A DNA stretch of 64,000 nt, from positions 10,347,001-10,411,000 of the forward strand of contig NC_133943.1 of the NCBI RefSeq assembly GCF_031877795.1. The letters run 5' to 3'. Positions 1 through 25,283 of this stretch are shown piece by piece; the first letter of the stretch is position 1, and the number at the start of each line of letters is the position of its first letter. A program made the translations under genes and the position numbers. The notes under the pieces were generated by a model. That model worked only from the letters and a program-made list of their open reading frames with translations, had not been told where the DNA came from and made no database searches. Source of the DNA: Strix aluco (taxonomy: Eukaryota > Chordata > Aves > Strigiformes > Strigidae).

Positions 1-151
1 TGACAGGTCCGACTCTGCAAGGCAAAACCCCCCCCCGGACCCCCGTTGCCATCAGCGCTGCACCCCGGCTCTTGGGCCGTATCCCCCCCTCCCAAGAAAG
101 GGGGTGGCACACACGCTCCGGGGATGCAGAGAGCCCCTCCCTGCTCCTTAC

Positions 152-449
152 CGTGCCGGCAGCTCCAGGGCCGGGGGGGCGGGATGTGGTGGGGGTGATG
201 ATGGTGGGGCTCGAGGCGGAGGCGGTGGGGAATGGCGATGCCGGGGGGGCTGCCCCCGTAACCCTCGTAGTGCAGCGGCTCCAGCTCCAGCGCGCGCAGG
301 CTCTGCTCCCGCAGCCGCTCCTCCTGCTGCCGCTTCACCCGCCGCCGCAGGTAGCTGCAGAAGCAGCACAGCAGCACGATGAGCCCCCAGATGAGCCAGA
401 AGCCCGCGAAGCAGGTGAGGAAGGTGTAGGTGCCCTGGGACATCACCAT
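152..449 (-). CDS. PRR7: Proline-rich protein 7 (PRR7), first coding exon, partial at window edge
   Basis: This is a single-pass membrane adaptor of synapses and lymphocytes. The exon begins [10 protein letters not shown], the start known for PRR7, then has one hydrophobic segment (about residues 10-30, with [12 protein letters not shown]). A CCFC cysteine cluster (likely palmitoylated), a basic [15 protein letters not shown] stretch and a His/Pro-rich tail ending PPPRPWS follow. The start is the upstream ATG of the M-V-M pair at 447-449. The donor (CACG|GTAAGG) is at 151/152, and a plausible acceptor (GGCAG|CCAAG) lies just upstream of the ATG. The remaining exons, with the expected PPxY motifs and PDZ ligand, lie beyond position 1. 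It is downstream of GRK6 in the same orientation, as in human 5q35. Seen: sequence and splice donor. Known: family identity. Confidence is high despite the partial gene. Confidence 0.9.
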
Positions 450-2531
450 CTTGGCTGCCGGCCCCGGGGGGAGGCCCCTGCCTCTCCCTGCCCTCGGGGT
501 GGGGGACGGGATGCTCAGGGCGGCGGCAGGGCCAGGGCAGGACCCGATGCTGTCAGGGCCGCCGAGGGCATCTCCCCGGGTCGTGCCCGGCGGCGTTTCC
601 TCAGGCCCACGGGGCGCCCGCTGTCAGGGGTCCGTCCTCGCCATGGAGCCGGGGGGGGGGCTGGAGCGGGTGGGTCAGGCCTGGGTGCGCTGGGCGGGCG
701 GCGGGGCAGGGGGTCGGCAGGGCGGGCGGCGGGGGGACGGGGCCGGCGGGGTCCCGCTGCCCATCGCTGGGAGGGGGCCGCTGGGGTGGGGGCCCTGCAA
801 CGAGACAGACGCGAGCGTGAGCGTGGCGGGGACGCGGCCGCCCCGTTCCTATGGCGACTCGCTCCACATGCGCAGCGGCGCCCGCAGCCGGCGGGGAGCC
901 GTGCATGGCCCCACGCGCGCCCCCCGCCGTCGCACCCACGGCTGCAAACCCGCACCCCCCCACCCCCAGCACCCTGTCACGGCGCTGCCGGGCACCCCAG
1001 GGCGGGAGATGGATGCTGCGGCCCTGTGGCATCGACACCTTCAACATCGCGGAGCATCCGCTGGCACCCCCCCCACTGCTGCCCACCCAGCGCACCCCAA
1101 ATCAGCTGTAGAGCCCAGGCAGCTCGGCCCCCCCGCACCATCCCACCGCAGGGTGCCCCGTGGGGGGGGAGAGGAGGGACGCGCGGAGCCGGCGGCTGCC
1201 TGCGGCACGTGGCGCTCGCAGGAGCACGTGCAGCGCGGCCATCGCTGGCCTCGCAGCCACCGGGGAGACGCAGGAATGGTGGCACCTCGGCACGGTGATG
1301 CAGGTGGTGGCGATGGGAACTGTCACCCCTGCCAGGTCCCTGCCTTTAGGCTGGGTGACAGCGGGGTCACATCCAGCTGAACACAGGGATAGTGCGTGCC
1401 AGGGGGGGGCCGTGCACATCAGTGACGGGGGAGCAGCACCCATGGGTGCTCGCAGGCAGGCACGTAAGCACCCGTCAGGAGGATTATTGTGGTGGTGTGG
1501 GAGAAAAGGGCTCGCCAGCGGGAAGGAGGGCGAGTGCCGGAGCGGCAGCGGCCGAGGGCAGGGTGACCACGGAGGCACCATCGCTCCCATGTGCCTCCAC
1601 TCGGCGAAGGGGTGCGGGGTCCCGGGCAGGGCCGCGCTGCCGGCGAGGGGACCACGGCAGGGCCACCGGGTGCCGAGGGGGCTGGCGGGGCAGCGGGGCC
1701 GGAGGGCCGAGCCCAGCCGGAAGGAAGGAGGGATGGGGGGAGGAAGGGGCCGGGAGCCCGGGCCACGCTCCGGCGGGCAGCCGGGGCCGCTCCGTCGCGC
1801 AGACAAAAGCGGGGGCAGGGGCAGCGTCGGGATGGGGGTCTCTGGGGAGGGGGTGCCCCTTCCTGGGGCGCCCCAAGCCGTCACCGCCGCCCGGCAAAGG
1901 GCAGCTCGGTGCAGGCTGAGCTCGCCGGCCCCGCCTGCAACAGGATCCCCGCCGGCAGCCTGGGCATCCCCGGGGAGGGGGGGGGCACCGTGCGGGGAGG
2001 GCCATGGGACGAGCACCGGGGTAACGGCCGGGGGGACACCGGGAACCGGGGCAGGGCTGGCTGGCGGCGCCCGGGGGCGTTTGCAGCCGGGGACGTGCGG
2101 GCGGGGGGAGGCGCGGGGCCGGGCTGGGAGACACCCACGCTGGGCGGGGAGCGGACCCGCCGCCCGGCTGGGAGCAGCCGCCGAGCCGGGCCCCGCCGGT
2201 ACCCCCGGGCCGCCCCGCTGCCCCCGGCCGCGGCCTGGGCCCCGCTGCCCGCATCGCATCCCCGCCCGGTGCCTCCGGCGGGAGGGGGACACCCCGGCGG
2301 GGACCTCCCCGCTCCCGGCGCCGGGCGCGGCAGCCCCCTCCTCCTCCTCCTCCGCCTCCTCCTCCTCCTCCTCCTCCCCCGGCGGCGCGCGCGCGCCCCG
2401 GTCCGCGCCGCGCGCCTCCACCCCGGCCCCCGGTTGCCGGCGGCCCCGCGCGCCCCCGCCCCGGTCCCGCCGCCTCCGCGCCACGCAACAGGCGGAGGCG
2501 CCGCGCCCGCTCCCTCCGCGGCTCCCGTTAC
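450..2531 (-). other. PRR7 upstream intron / GC-rich leader region
   Basis: About 2 kb of very GC-rich DNA lies between the PRR7 coding exon and a candidate noncoding first exon. On the minus strand a donor CCG|GTAACG sits at 2530-2531, right after an 8-codon upstream ORF (MEPPPPAA, stop). I infer this is the donor of a 5'-UTR exon. Long open frames here on both strands are by-products of high GC and low stop density; none resembles a known protein. Confidence 0.4.
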
Positions 2532-2880
2532 CGGCGGCGCACGTGGCTCAGGCGGCGGGCGGCGGCGGCTCCATAGGGTGGCGGCGGCAGCGGCGGGGCG
2601 GGGAGGGGGGGAGCCCGGTGCGCGCCCGGTGCGCGGCACCGCCGCCGCCTCCCGGCGCTGCCTTTGTCTCCGGTGAGCGCTCCCGCGCCGCCGCCGCGCG
2701 CCGCCCCGCCCGGGCTCCCGCCCCGCCGCTCCGCCCCGCCCTCGGCTCGGGGAGGGACCCGGGAGCCGGCGGGGCCCCCCCGCACCCCCGCCCCGGGACC
2801 CGCCGCCGAACTAGGGCTACCGGAGAACGGGGCGTCGCCACGGGAATCCCCCCCCTCCTCCCGCCCCGCCCCGGGAACGG
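2150..2880. promoter_or_regulatory. CpG island, probable PRR7 promoter
   Basis: A dense run of CG dinucleotides with GC boxes (GGGGCGGGG near 2597), no TATA box, and a candidate minus-strand donor at 2531. It has the composition of a vertebrate housekeeping-type promoter and lies at the expected 5' side of PRR7. The strand is inferred. Confidence 0.5.
2338..2378. repeat. (CTC)n trinucleotide repeat
   Basis: A nearly pure CTC/GAG run, interrupted once by CCG, inside the PRR7-side CpG island. In some frames it encodes poly-Ser or poly-Glu, which accounts for false open frames. Confidence 0.8.
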
Positions 2881-2899
2881 CCGCGGGCTGCCGGTGGCG

Positions 2900-5520
2900 T
2901 GAGGGCCGTGGCATCCCCGGGGGTGGGGGCTGGGGATCCCCGGGTCAAGGCCCCACGGTCCGGTTGGGGTGGCGGCCCCGCCATGCCCCGTGGGGCGGTG
3001 CCGCGGGATCCCCCCATCCGGTGGCCATGCACTTGCCCAGGGGGTGGCGAGAGGGTGCCAGCCCCCCATGCCCCCGGTGCCAGTCGCAGCCTCCTCCGGG
3101 GGCCACGGCAGCTCAGCCGCTAACGGGACCTTAACAGCCCCCGGGGTGCGGCAGTGGGACCCATGGCTGTGCTGGGCCGGGGTGCCAGCCTGGCCCCGAG
3201 GACAGCAAGGGTCAGAGGTGGCGGGGGGGACACAGAGGACTGCCCTGGGGGCACCCTACACCTTGGGGGGCTGCTCTTGCCCCTGAGCAGATCCCTTGCC
3301 AGCCTGGCCTGAGCACTTGGCCCCCTGCGTCAGGGCTCCCCCAGCCCTTTGCTGTCAGGGGGGGACGTCACCAGCTGTTTGTCTGCTGTGCCCTAGGCCA
3401 GTGGTTGTGGTCCCCATGGGACACCACCACGCCCCTCCCCCCCCCCCCCCCCCGACGCCTTGGGCTTGCACCCACACCGGGGACGAGAGCACCCGCTCTC
3501 CCCCCGCTGCACCCTGGGGCTGTGCCAGGAGCAGGGGAGCGGGGTTACAGGGCAGAGCCGTGCCCGCTCGCTGCCAGGGCCCTGAGGCCGAGTGGGGTGA
3601 CGACGGGGTGTGGGCATCTGGCGGGGGAGCCCCACGCGGGCCGTGACCTCGTCGCCGCTTCCTCTCCGTGGGCAGGGCGGAGGGCGCCCGCTGCGGCCGC
3701 ACACACGGCGCATTGTTCTGCCGGGGCCCGGCCGGAAGGACTTCCTCCCTCCATCCCGGGGAAACCGGCCACCGGCAGCCCGCTCCCGCCAAGGGCCGGG
3801 CAGAGCGGCCCCGGCTGCCGGTCAGCCCCGCCACCTCGCTGGGAGCAGGGCCGTGGTGGCCACGGCTCCCCCGGCCCCGACTCACCTTGCTGGAACTCGT
3901 CTCCCGCGATCGGACCTCACAGCGCGGCCGTGGCAGCCCGGCAGTGCCGGCTTGGCGGTTGTGGGGGTGCCTGAGCAGCACCCAGGGCGGGCAGGGGGCT
4001 GCGGCCATGCAGGGGGGTTTGGGTGCTCCCTCGGGATGTGGGTAACGCAGAGGTGGGGGCCACGGCAGGGCTCGCGGGCATCGTCAGGCCAGGGCGAGGG
4101 CGGGCGGGGGGAGCCCAGGCCTCCGGCCCCGCCAGCGCCGGGGGCCGGGAGCTGCCTTCCCCTTCCCCACGGCGGCGGGGGGAGGCAGGCGGGGGAGCGC
4201 TCCCCGAGCCACATGGTGGGCTGGAGGAGGAGCCGTTGCCCAGGCAACAGCTGAGAGCATCCTTCACCCCTGAAAATCGTGTGCTGGTGCTGCCACCACA
4301 GCCCCACGGCTTGGGGCAGCGCCCAGGACCCCCCAGCACCCCTGGACCCACCAAGAGCTCACCCAGGACCTGCCCTGGCTGTGGGGCCCAGACCTGCCTG
4401 TTCCAGCTCCAGCTGTACACCAGCACCCCTACACCTACATGCTGCTCCCCCCAGTAAGGGCAGGGAGGGGGATGAGGCCCCCCCCAAAGGCTGGGGCTGC
4501 AAGGCAGCTGGGCAGGGGGGAGCTGGGGACAGGCAGAGCCCCTTCCATGCCCTGCTCACGGCTCAGCCACGGGCTGCCCACACCCCAGCCCTGCCCGTAG
4601 AGCCACGCTGACCGTGTGACAGACACCCCTAACACGTTGGTGACCCCAGGACCTCGGTGCCAGGGTGCCACAGCCCAAGAAGTGCCGGCAGGGCGGCACC
4701 AGCATCCCTGGCCAGTGCGGTGGAAGCAGCAATCCCCAGGCAGTCCCCATCCCCCCACTCTGCCTTCCTTCCTTACACGGCTGCAGAAAATTCCTGGATT
4801 TTACCCCAAGATGCCCCCTCTGAGTGTGAGAACTCCTCCTCGGCCCGCTCCCATAGCAACTGTTCCCTAGCTACTCAGCCGCACTTGCTATTCTCATCCC
4901 TGTGCAGCTGTGTGTGGCCCCCCCGCGCTGCGCACGAGGCTGCCGCCGGCCCTGGACCCCAAACCCACCCTGCATCCACCCTGACCAGGCTGCCCCCCGT
5001 GGCGACGGTTGTGACCCTAACCCTGCTCACACTGTGTCCCCGCTTTAGGGACTGTCCCCTGGGCTACAGAGGCAGCACTTCGCCCTGGCATTTCTGCACG
5101 ATTCCAACCCCCCCCCCCCCCCCGATGCACAGCTCCCAGGAGGGGAGCAGGACTCTGCCCCCAGCCCCAGAGCACACCCGTGACAGCCCAGGAGGGGCTG
5201 TGCTGAGGGCAGGGAGTGGAACAGAGGGACATGCCCCTGAAGGGACCACAGCAGACATGAGCACCCCAACAGCACAAGGCCTTGTACCGGTCATGCCCCT
5301 ACACCAACCCAAACCACCCAGCAGAAGCCACTGAGGGCCAGCCTCAGTCCCTGGGGCTCAGCATCAGCCTTGGAGGGCAGCCCCAGCCCCTCCCTGCAGG
5401 ACAGGAGCACCAGCAGAGCCCGGGGCAGCCTAGGAATGGGGGTCCCTGCTCCTCTCCTCCTTACAGCCACCACTGTACAGCGCAGAGCAGGTCCCCTTCA
5501 CACGACAGCAATACAAGGCA
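2900..5520. other. Intergenic region between PRR7 promoter and GRK6 3' end
   Basis: No exon series, polyadenylation pair or recognisable repeat family found. It contains poly-C tracts (about 3439-3456 and 5109-5123), a second CG-rich patch (about 3640-3800) and otherwise GC-rich unique sequence. Confidence 0.4.
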
Positions 5521-5539
5521 CGGCAAATCTCACGTTTAA

Positions 5540-7004
5540 CAAAAGGTTAAAAATTTAAATACTCTTCAACTTTAGTGCAAGGCAAGCAAATGATACCACA
5601 GGTCCAAGTAGGTGCTCAGCCCCCCCAGGGGGCCTGGCTCAGAACGAGCATGAGGCAGCAGCACACACTCATGCGCGCGCATACATACACACACAGACGA
5701 ATTATTGCTTGGGACACAGCTGGGATATGAGTGTGCACGAGAGGGGACAGGACAGGCAGACCTGGGGGGAGGGGGCTGAGCCCCACGCTGCTCCCCAGGG
5801 ACACGCAGGGCTCCAGGCCCTCCACTCCTTCCCTTGGGCACCGGAGCCGCACTGGCTCCCCAGGACCCCTGGGGACACACACCACGCTGGTGCGGCAGGC
5901 AGGCTGGTCCCAGCCCCGTTCCCTCTTGGGTCACAGCTCACAGCATGACCCTAGGAAGGGACATTCCCTTCACCATGGCCTTGCTCCCCGAGAGCAGGGT
6001 CCCTTGCATGTCTGCTCCTTCGACACCGAGCTGGGCCTGGGGACTGCGGCACCCCCAGCATGCACAGATGGCTGGTCCAGAGCTGGTGGAACCACGCTGG
6101 GGCCATCCTGCATCACACCAGGGATCAGACCGACCCTTTGGACAGCAGCAGGTACCTTCTGAGCAGCTGTGTCCCGCTGTGCCGCAGGCAGCCTGCCGGC
6201 GGTCTGGAGAAGGGGCTGGGATCAGCTCCCCGGAGCTGGCAGCATGTGCGAGACGAGGCAGGAGGAAGCAGGCTCCGGCAGACAGGGAAGCAAGGATGAG
6301 GCAGTGACACTCTGCTGCCAGGATGCAATGGTAGACGCTTTGGCACAGCAGTTTCCTGTGCCTCAGGGCTGAGCAATGGACTCCGCTGGAGCCAGGGACG
6401 CCTCAGCGCGGCCAGAAAGGTCCAGGAAAGAGGCTTTAGACACCTCAAGGCACAGAAGGCCTCTGCCCAGGACTCCCTGGTACAAAGCTGGGACCGTCGC
6501 TCCCCCCATAGGAGGACATTTGTGCCTGTGACAGGGTGGGGGCAGTGCAGGCCCCCACCTAGAGATTAAAAACCAACATGTGATATGTACAGACCAACAT
6601 ATAAATATACATCAAACCTGCAGTGCTGCTTCGGCACCGTGGAATGTGTCAGCAGAGCTGCTCCAGCCTGGCCTTGGCCCACACCGGTGCAATCCCTCCC
6701 TCCCACCCTGGGCCCGGGAGGGCAGCGGCAGCCAGCAGGCAGCAGCAGCACAACCCCAAGCGGCAGATTCAGAAGCATCCAGGTCTGTCTTGGGGACAAG
6801 GGCTTGCCCATGGCACCTCAGCCCAAGCTGTGTGCTGCTGCCAGCCCTGGAGCCATCCTGACCGTCTTCAAATAAAGACGTGTAAAGCTGTAAACCAATC
6901 CACCTTGCGGGGCCGCTGCTACCTTGTCCTTCAGGCTGAGCTGTTGTTCTGCTGGGCACCCGGAGAGGCAAGGGGGTCCCAGGGGCTGGAGAACAAGCAG
7001 TGCT
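5540..7004 (-). other. Probable GRK6 3' UTR
   Basis: About 1.45 kb of non-coding DNA follows the GRK6 stop. I see no canonical AATAAA on the minus strand. An AT-rich stretch with a variant ACTAAA (minus strand, 5571-5576) precedes an A/T-rich block and is the best candidate 3' end. A plus-strand AATAAA near 6870 has the wrong orientation for GRK6. Confidence 0.4.
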
Positions 7005-21399
<14,395 letters not shown>

Positions 21400-21956
21400 G
21401 GGCCCGGGCGGCGCCGCCGCCTCCCGCCCGGCTCCGCGCCGCGCCGCTCCCCTCCGTTCGGCCCCGCGACCCACCGCCGCCGCCACCTCCCCCCGCCGCC
21501 ACCGCCGCCGCGCCCCGCCCACCCGCGCACAGCCCGCCAATGCCTGCCCACGCTCCTCCCGCGCCGAGTTTCTATTGGTCCAGAGCTCCCAGGAAGCCTC
21601 GCCCTCTCCGCCGCGCCGCTGCCCTACTGTTGGCCCCGCGGCGGGCGGAGGTGTGGGCGGGTGGGGCGGAGAGAGAGAAGCGCGCGTCATTCGGCGGCCA
21701 TTGGCGAAGCCCTGCCGGGAAGAGGGGGCGGATGCTGATTGGAGAGCGAGGTGTCACTCAGGGGACGCAGCCGCCGCTCCGGGAACAGATTGGGCGAACG
21801 TCAACGGCGCCCACCACAGGAAGAGACCCGCCTTTTGCGGCATCTGATTGGGTGGAGAGCTGCCACTCTGCTGCAGATCGGGTCGTGATAGGGGCGTTCC
21901 GTAGGGGTGGGGCCGAGCTGCAGTTTATAAGGGGGTGCTTGGGAGGGGGGGCTCCA

Positions 21957-22130
21957 TAGTGAGCTTGGGTCGAGTTTGTGTGTTGTGTGCGGAGGCGGCC
22001 TCGCTGAGGTATCCTGTTAGAAGCAGCTATGTGTTTAGGGCAGCCCTTCCCCCCTCTTTTCAGGCCTCTTTTCACAGCTTGGGCCTGTGTTTGCAGTGGC
22101 CTCAATAAAGTCTCCCAGGCACCTCCATGT
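21957..22130 (+). ncRNA. Possible short TATA-driven transcription unit divergent from GRK6
   Basis: The plus strand has TATAAG at 21926-21931, an expected start about 30 bp downstream, and a polyadenylation signal AATAAA at 22104-22109 followed by GT-rich sequence (GTCCGGTGTTGG, from about 22132). The enclosed segment would be only about 170 nt. An open frame starting at 22029 runs through the polyadenylation site, so it is unlikely to be coding. Expression is inferred from signals only. Confidence 0.35.
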
Positions 22131-22139
22131 CCGGTGTTG

Positions 22140-25130
22140 GTCAATCCCAGTGTCGCGGGGCGGGTGACGCAAGCTCTGCTGCTGTGCCTGGTCACTGCTG
22201 CCGTGGAGGTTTGTGGTTTCCTCATCCCCCAGCGCTCTTGGCGGTGGGGGGTGCAGCATGGTCAGCCTCCTCCTGCTGGGGCTGACCCCAGCTCCCTGCT
22301 GATTCTGTGTAAAACTGCTCGTTAACCCTCATGTCCATCAGCAAGTTGTGCCTGCCCCACTTTCTGCTCCTTCTGGTGTTTGGGTGTGGGTGTCACCTCT
22401 GTCTTCCAACGGCTCCTGTCTTTGGCTCTAGCCCACGGGTGATGCCTCCTTCCTGCCTTGCGTGTGGCAGCTGGTGGCAGTGGGGCTGCCCCTGGTGTGA
22501 GGTTGGTGGTGGCCAGGACAAGGAGGAGCACGTGGTGATGGGCAGGTCCCTCCACTGGCCCCTGCCAATGGCAGCCTGCTGGTGAGGACCAGCCTGGACC
22601 CCTAAGTGCTGCTCAGCTGGGCCATGCTAGTGAGCAGGAGGGAAGAGGTTCATGTCCTCAGACTGTAGCGAGACTGATAATAACACAAATTATTCCAAGC
22701 ACTCACTGCCCATGCAGTCGGTACTGACTGTGGTCTGCTGTGCCCTTCAGCATCTACTGGAGATCAGGCATCTCATCTTCTGGTTACAAACCCACAGTGA
22801 TAACAAGGAGGAGGATGCTTTGCCCTGCCGTACCTCGGAGGTGATCTCCTGTGTCACTCTGCCACGAAGGATGAGCTCAGACTGTGAGCTTTCTTCTTTT
22901 AGAGCTTCTTTCCTTTTAAAGGTGGCACATGCTTATTTTGAGCTTCAAATGCAATGACTTTGTTTCCATGCATTTGCATGCCTAACCCTTAGGTTGCTAC
23001 TTTCTGTCTCCTCCCATCTGGCCTTTGCAGCACCATTCCCACCACCAGCAAGAGTCATTGGTCACAGGGTGCTGCCAGAGCAGCACGAGTGTCCAGAGGG
23101 GTCTTGGTGTCTCCAACAGAGCTGGAGCAGCCCAGGTGGTGTAACCAGGACCGTGCTTTTTAGCTCTGTGGAGGAGATGTAGCTGGAGAGGGAGAGGGCT
23201 CCAAACCCAAGCCTATCAGGGGCGTAATTAAAAATAATCTTGAGAAATTGGAGAAAAAGCCTGCAAATGCAGGATGCAATTCCAGGCGGATGAGTGCAGG
23301 TGCTGCAGTTGGGCAGGAATAATCAGCACTTTGAGGGGAGATGCTTTCCCGGCAGTACTGGGGTCATGGCAGTTTGAAGCAGGGCAGGAATAAGGGTCAC
23401 GCTGTGGCTGATTAGATGGACTTTGTACAAACGTGGAATGGAGAGGGCTGCTGTGGAGAGACAGAGCGACCTGGCTGACCCGTCTGCTGTAGGCAGGATG
23501 ATATGGTGGATGGCGATGCAGCAGGAGATGCTCGGTGGGGGAGCTCTCCCCAGAGCACCCCAGCACCCTGGTAATGCCTCAGGATATGAAGTTTCAGACA
23601 TCAGCCTGAAGCTCCCTTCAGGGGCTCGGATGTTGCCCCGATGCCAGCACAGGCTGGAGGTGCTGGTTACTCCTTTCCCAAGCAGGGGCGTCCCCACGTG
23701 CCCCCAGTCCAGCTGGTCCCTGTCCCCTCCTGCCCTGCAGCATCCCGGAGCCGTGCACTCATGCCCAGGAGGAGGAACGGTGCCTGGTCCCCTGGTTGAC
23801 CCACATGGTGCCAGGCAAGGGTGAGGGCAGCGCTGGGCAAGGATGAGGGCAGGGCACACTAGCCAGGGCACTGCAGGGCCCTGGGACGCTGCCCACGGGG
23901 CTGGTGCCCCTTGAGGAGAGCTTCTCTCCCCAACCAGGCTGGCCTGGCCAAGTCCGCATCAGGCGCCCTCATCTCCCTGGGTATTTTTAGAAGCAAAATG
24001 CTGTATAATTGCAAAAAGGCAAAAGTCGGCCGCAGGAGGGGAAGCCAGGCAGCAGCGATAGGGCAGCTCCTTCCGCAGACAGTGCCAGCACAGCTTCAAC
24101 CGCTGGGGCTGGCTGCCTCTGGGGGGGACAGCGCTGCACCCCCGTCCCGGCACGATTCCACCGGGAGCCTCCGCTGGCCCCAAAGTTCATGCCATGACCC
24201 TTCATGCACGGGGCCAGTGGACACAGGGGGTGGCTCAGGCGTCCTCACTGCTGTGAGTACCCCAATCCCTTCCAGCTCCTTGGACCCCACGGCCGAGCTG
24301 CACCCACCCCGGCAGGGGCTGGCGGAGGCCAGCGTTCTTTGGGCTCCAGCTCCCAGGCGCCGCGGCTGTTTTTAGCCAAGTGAAAGTCCGATGTTTTGAG
24401 ATTTTCTATTTTGAGCAGCAAAGCTGGAGAAGTGGAGCAGCCCCTGACCCCCGGGTGTCTGTGCAGAGCAGTGCAGGGAGCCGGGCAGGGCAGGCACAGG
24501 GTGGCTGCTGCCCCTGGGGGAATGTGGTTGCCCCTGGGTCTTCACCCTACAGTTGCCCCCATGGCCCCTCGCACCTCAGGCTGTGCCACAGCTTGTTCCC
24601 ACGCAGCCCCATCTCCCACACTCTCCCAAGGGAGGACTGCCTTTCTGGCACCGGCATGTCATTCCTCCTTTCCTTTTTGTAGCAAGATCCTGGTGAAGCC
24701 TCTGAGCAGAATGTGGGGTGTCCGACCCCAGCCCCACACCCCTTGTACCCCACTGTGGGGTATGTATGTGCCCCCACAGAGCCCCCATGGCGTGGCACAG
24801 CTACATGCTGATGGGCAGCCAGAGGTGACAGCCCCAGCAGAGAGACACAGGGCTCAGACTGGGATGCTGCAGTGGCATGGCCAGCTCAGCCTGGTGCTGC
24901 TGACACTGTCACATGTGGGGTTTTGTCCCCCCATGGAGCAGCCGTGGGGTCCGTCCCCTGTGCAAGAGGATGCTGGGGGTCACGGGCAGGCAGAGGAGGT
25001 GCCATGGTGAGTTGTCACCACCAACGGGTCACCCATGCTGCAAGGGGAACAGGTGGGGTGACCTGGGTGACAACGAGTGCCGGCGATAGGTATTGCTTGC
25101 TGGGCTCCCAGGAGGCAGACGCCAGCCCTG
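22140..25130. other. GRK6-ADRA2D intergenic region
   Basis: No coding exons recognised. The interval corresponds to where human has PFN3 and F12 between SLC34A1 and GRK6; neither was found. Possible regulatory motifs: an octamer ATTTGCAT at 22972-22979 inside a lower-GC block, an AT-rich GTAATTAAAAATAATC near 23224, and a MEF2-like TATTTTTAG at 23982-23990. Confidence 0.4.
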
Positions 25131-25150
25131 AGCACAGGCTTTGGCCTCAT

Positions 25151-25156
25151 TTTATT
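25151..25156 (-). terminator. Polyadenylation signal AATAAA for the ADRA2D-like gene
   Basis: Minus-strand AATAAA (TTTATT on plus) lies about 130 bp after the receptor stop codon, giving a short 3' UTR. Confidence 0.7.
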
Positions 25157-25283
25157 CAACCCCGCATTTCCAGAAGTACCTCAAGATGCACGCCAGCACT
25201 GCAGTCCGGGGTCTGTGGTGGGGCTGGGTGCTGCCGGGAGGGAGTGGGGCCAGGGGCCACATCCCCAGCGTCCCGGCTGCACC

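Noticed and set aside
1102-2902. Very long open frames (460-580 codons) on both strands
   Set aside because: Low-complexity Gly/Pro/Arg/Ala products in a CpG island with few stop codons; no domain and overlapping in several frames.
5010-5026. Telomere-like CCCTAACCCTG
   Set aside because: Only about two units, no array; chance occurrence.
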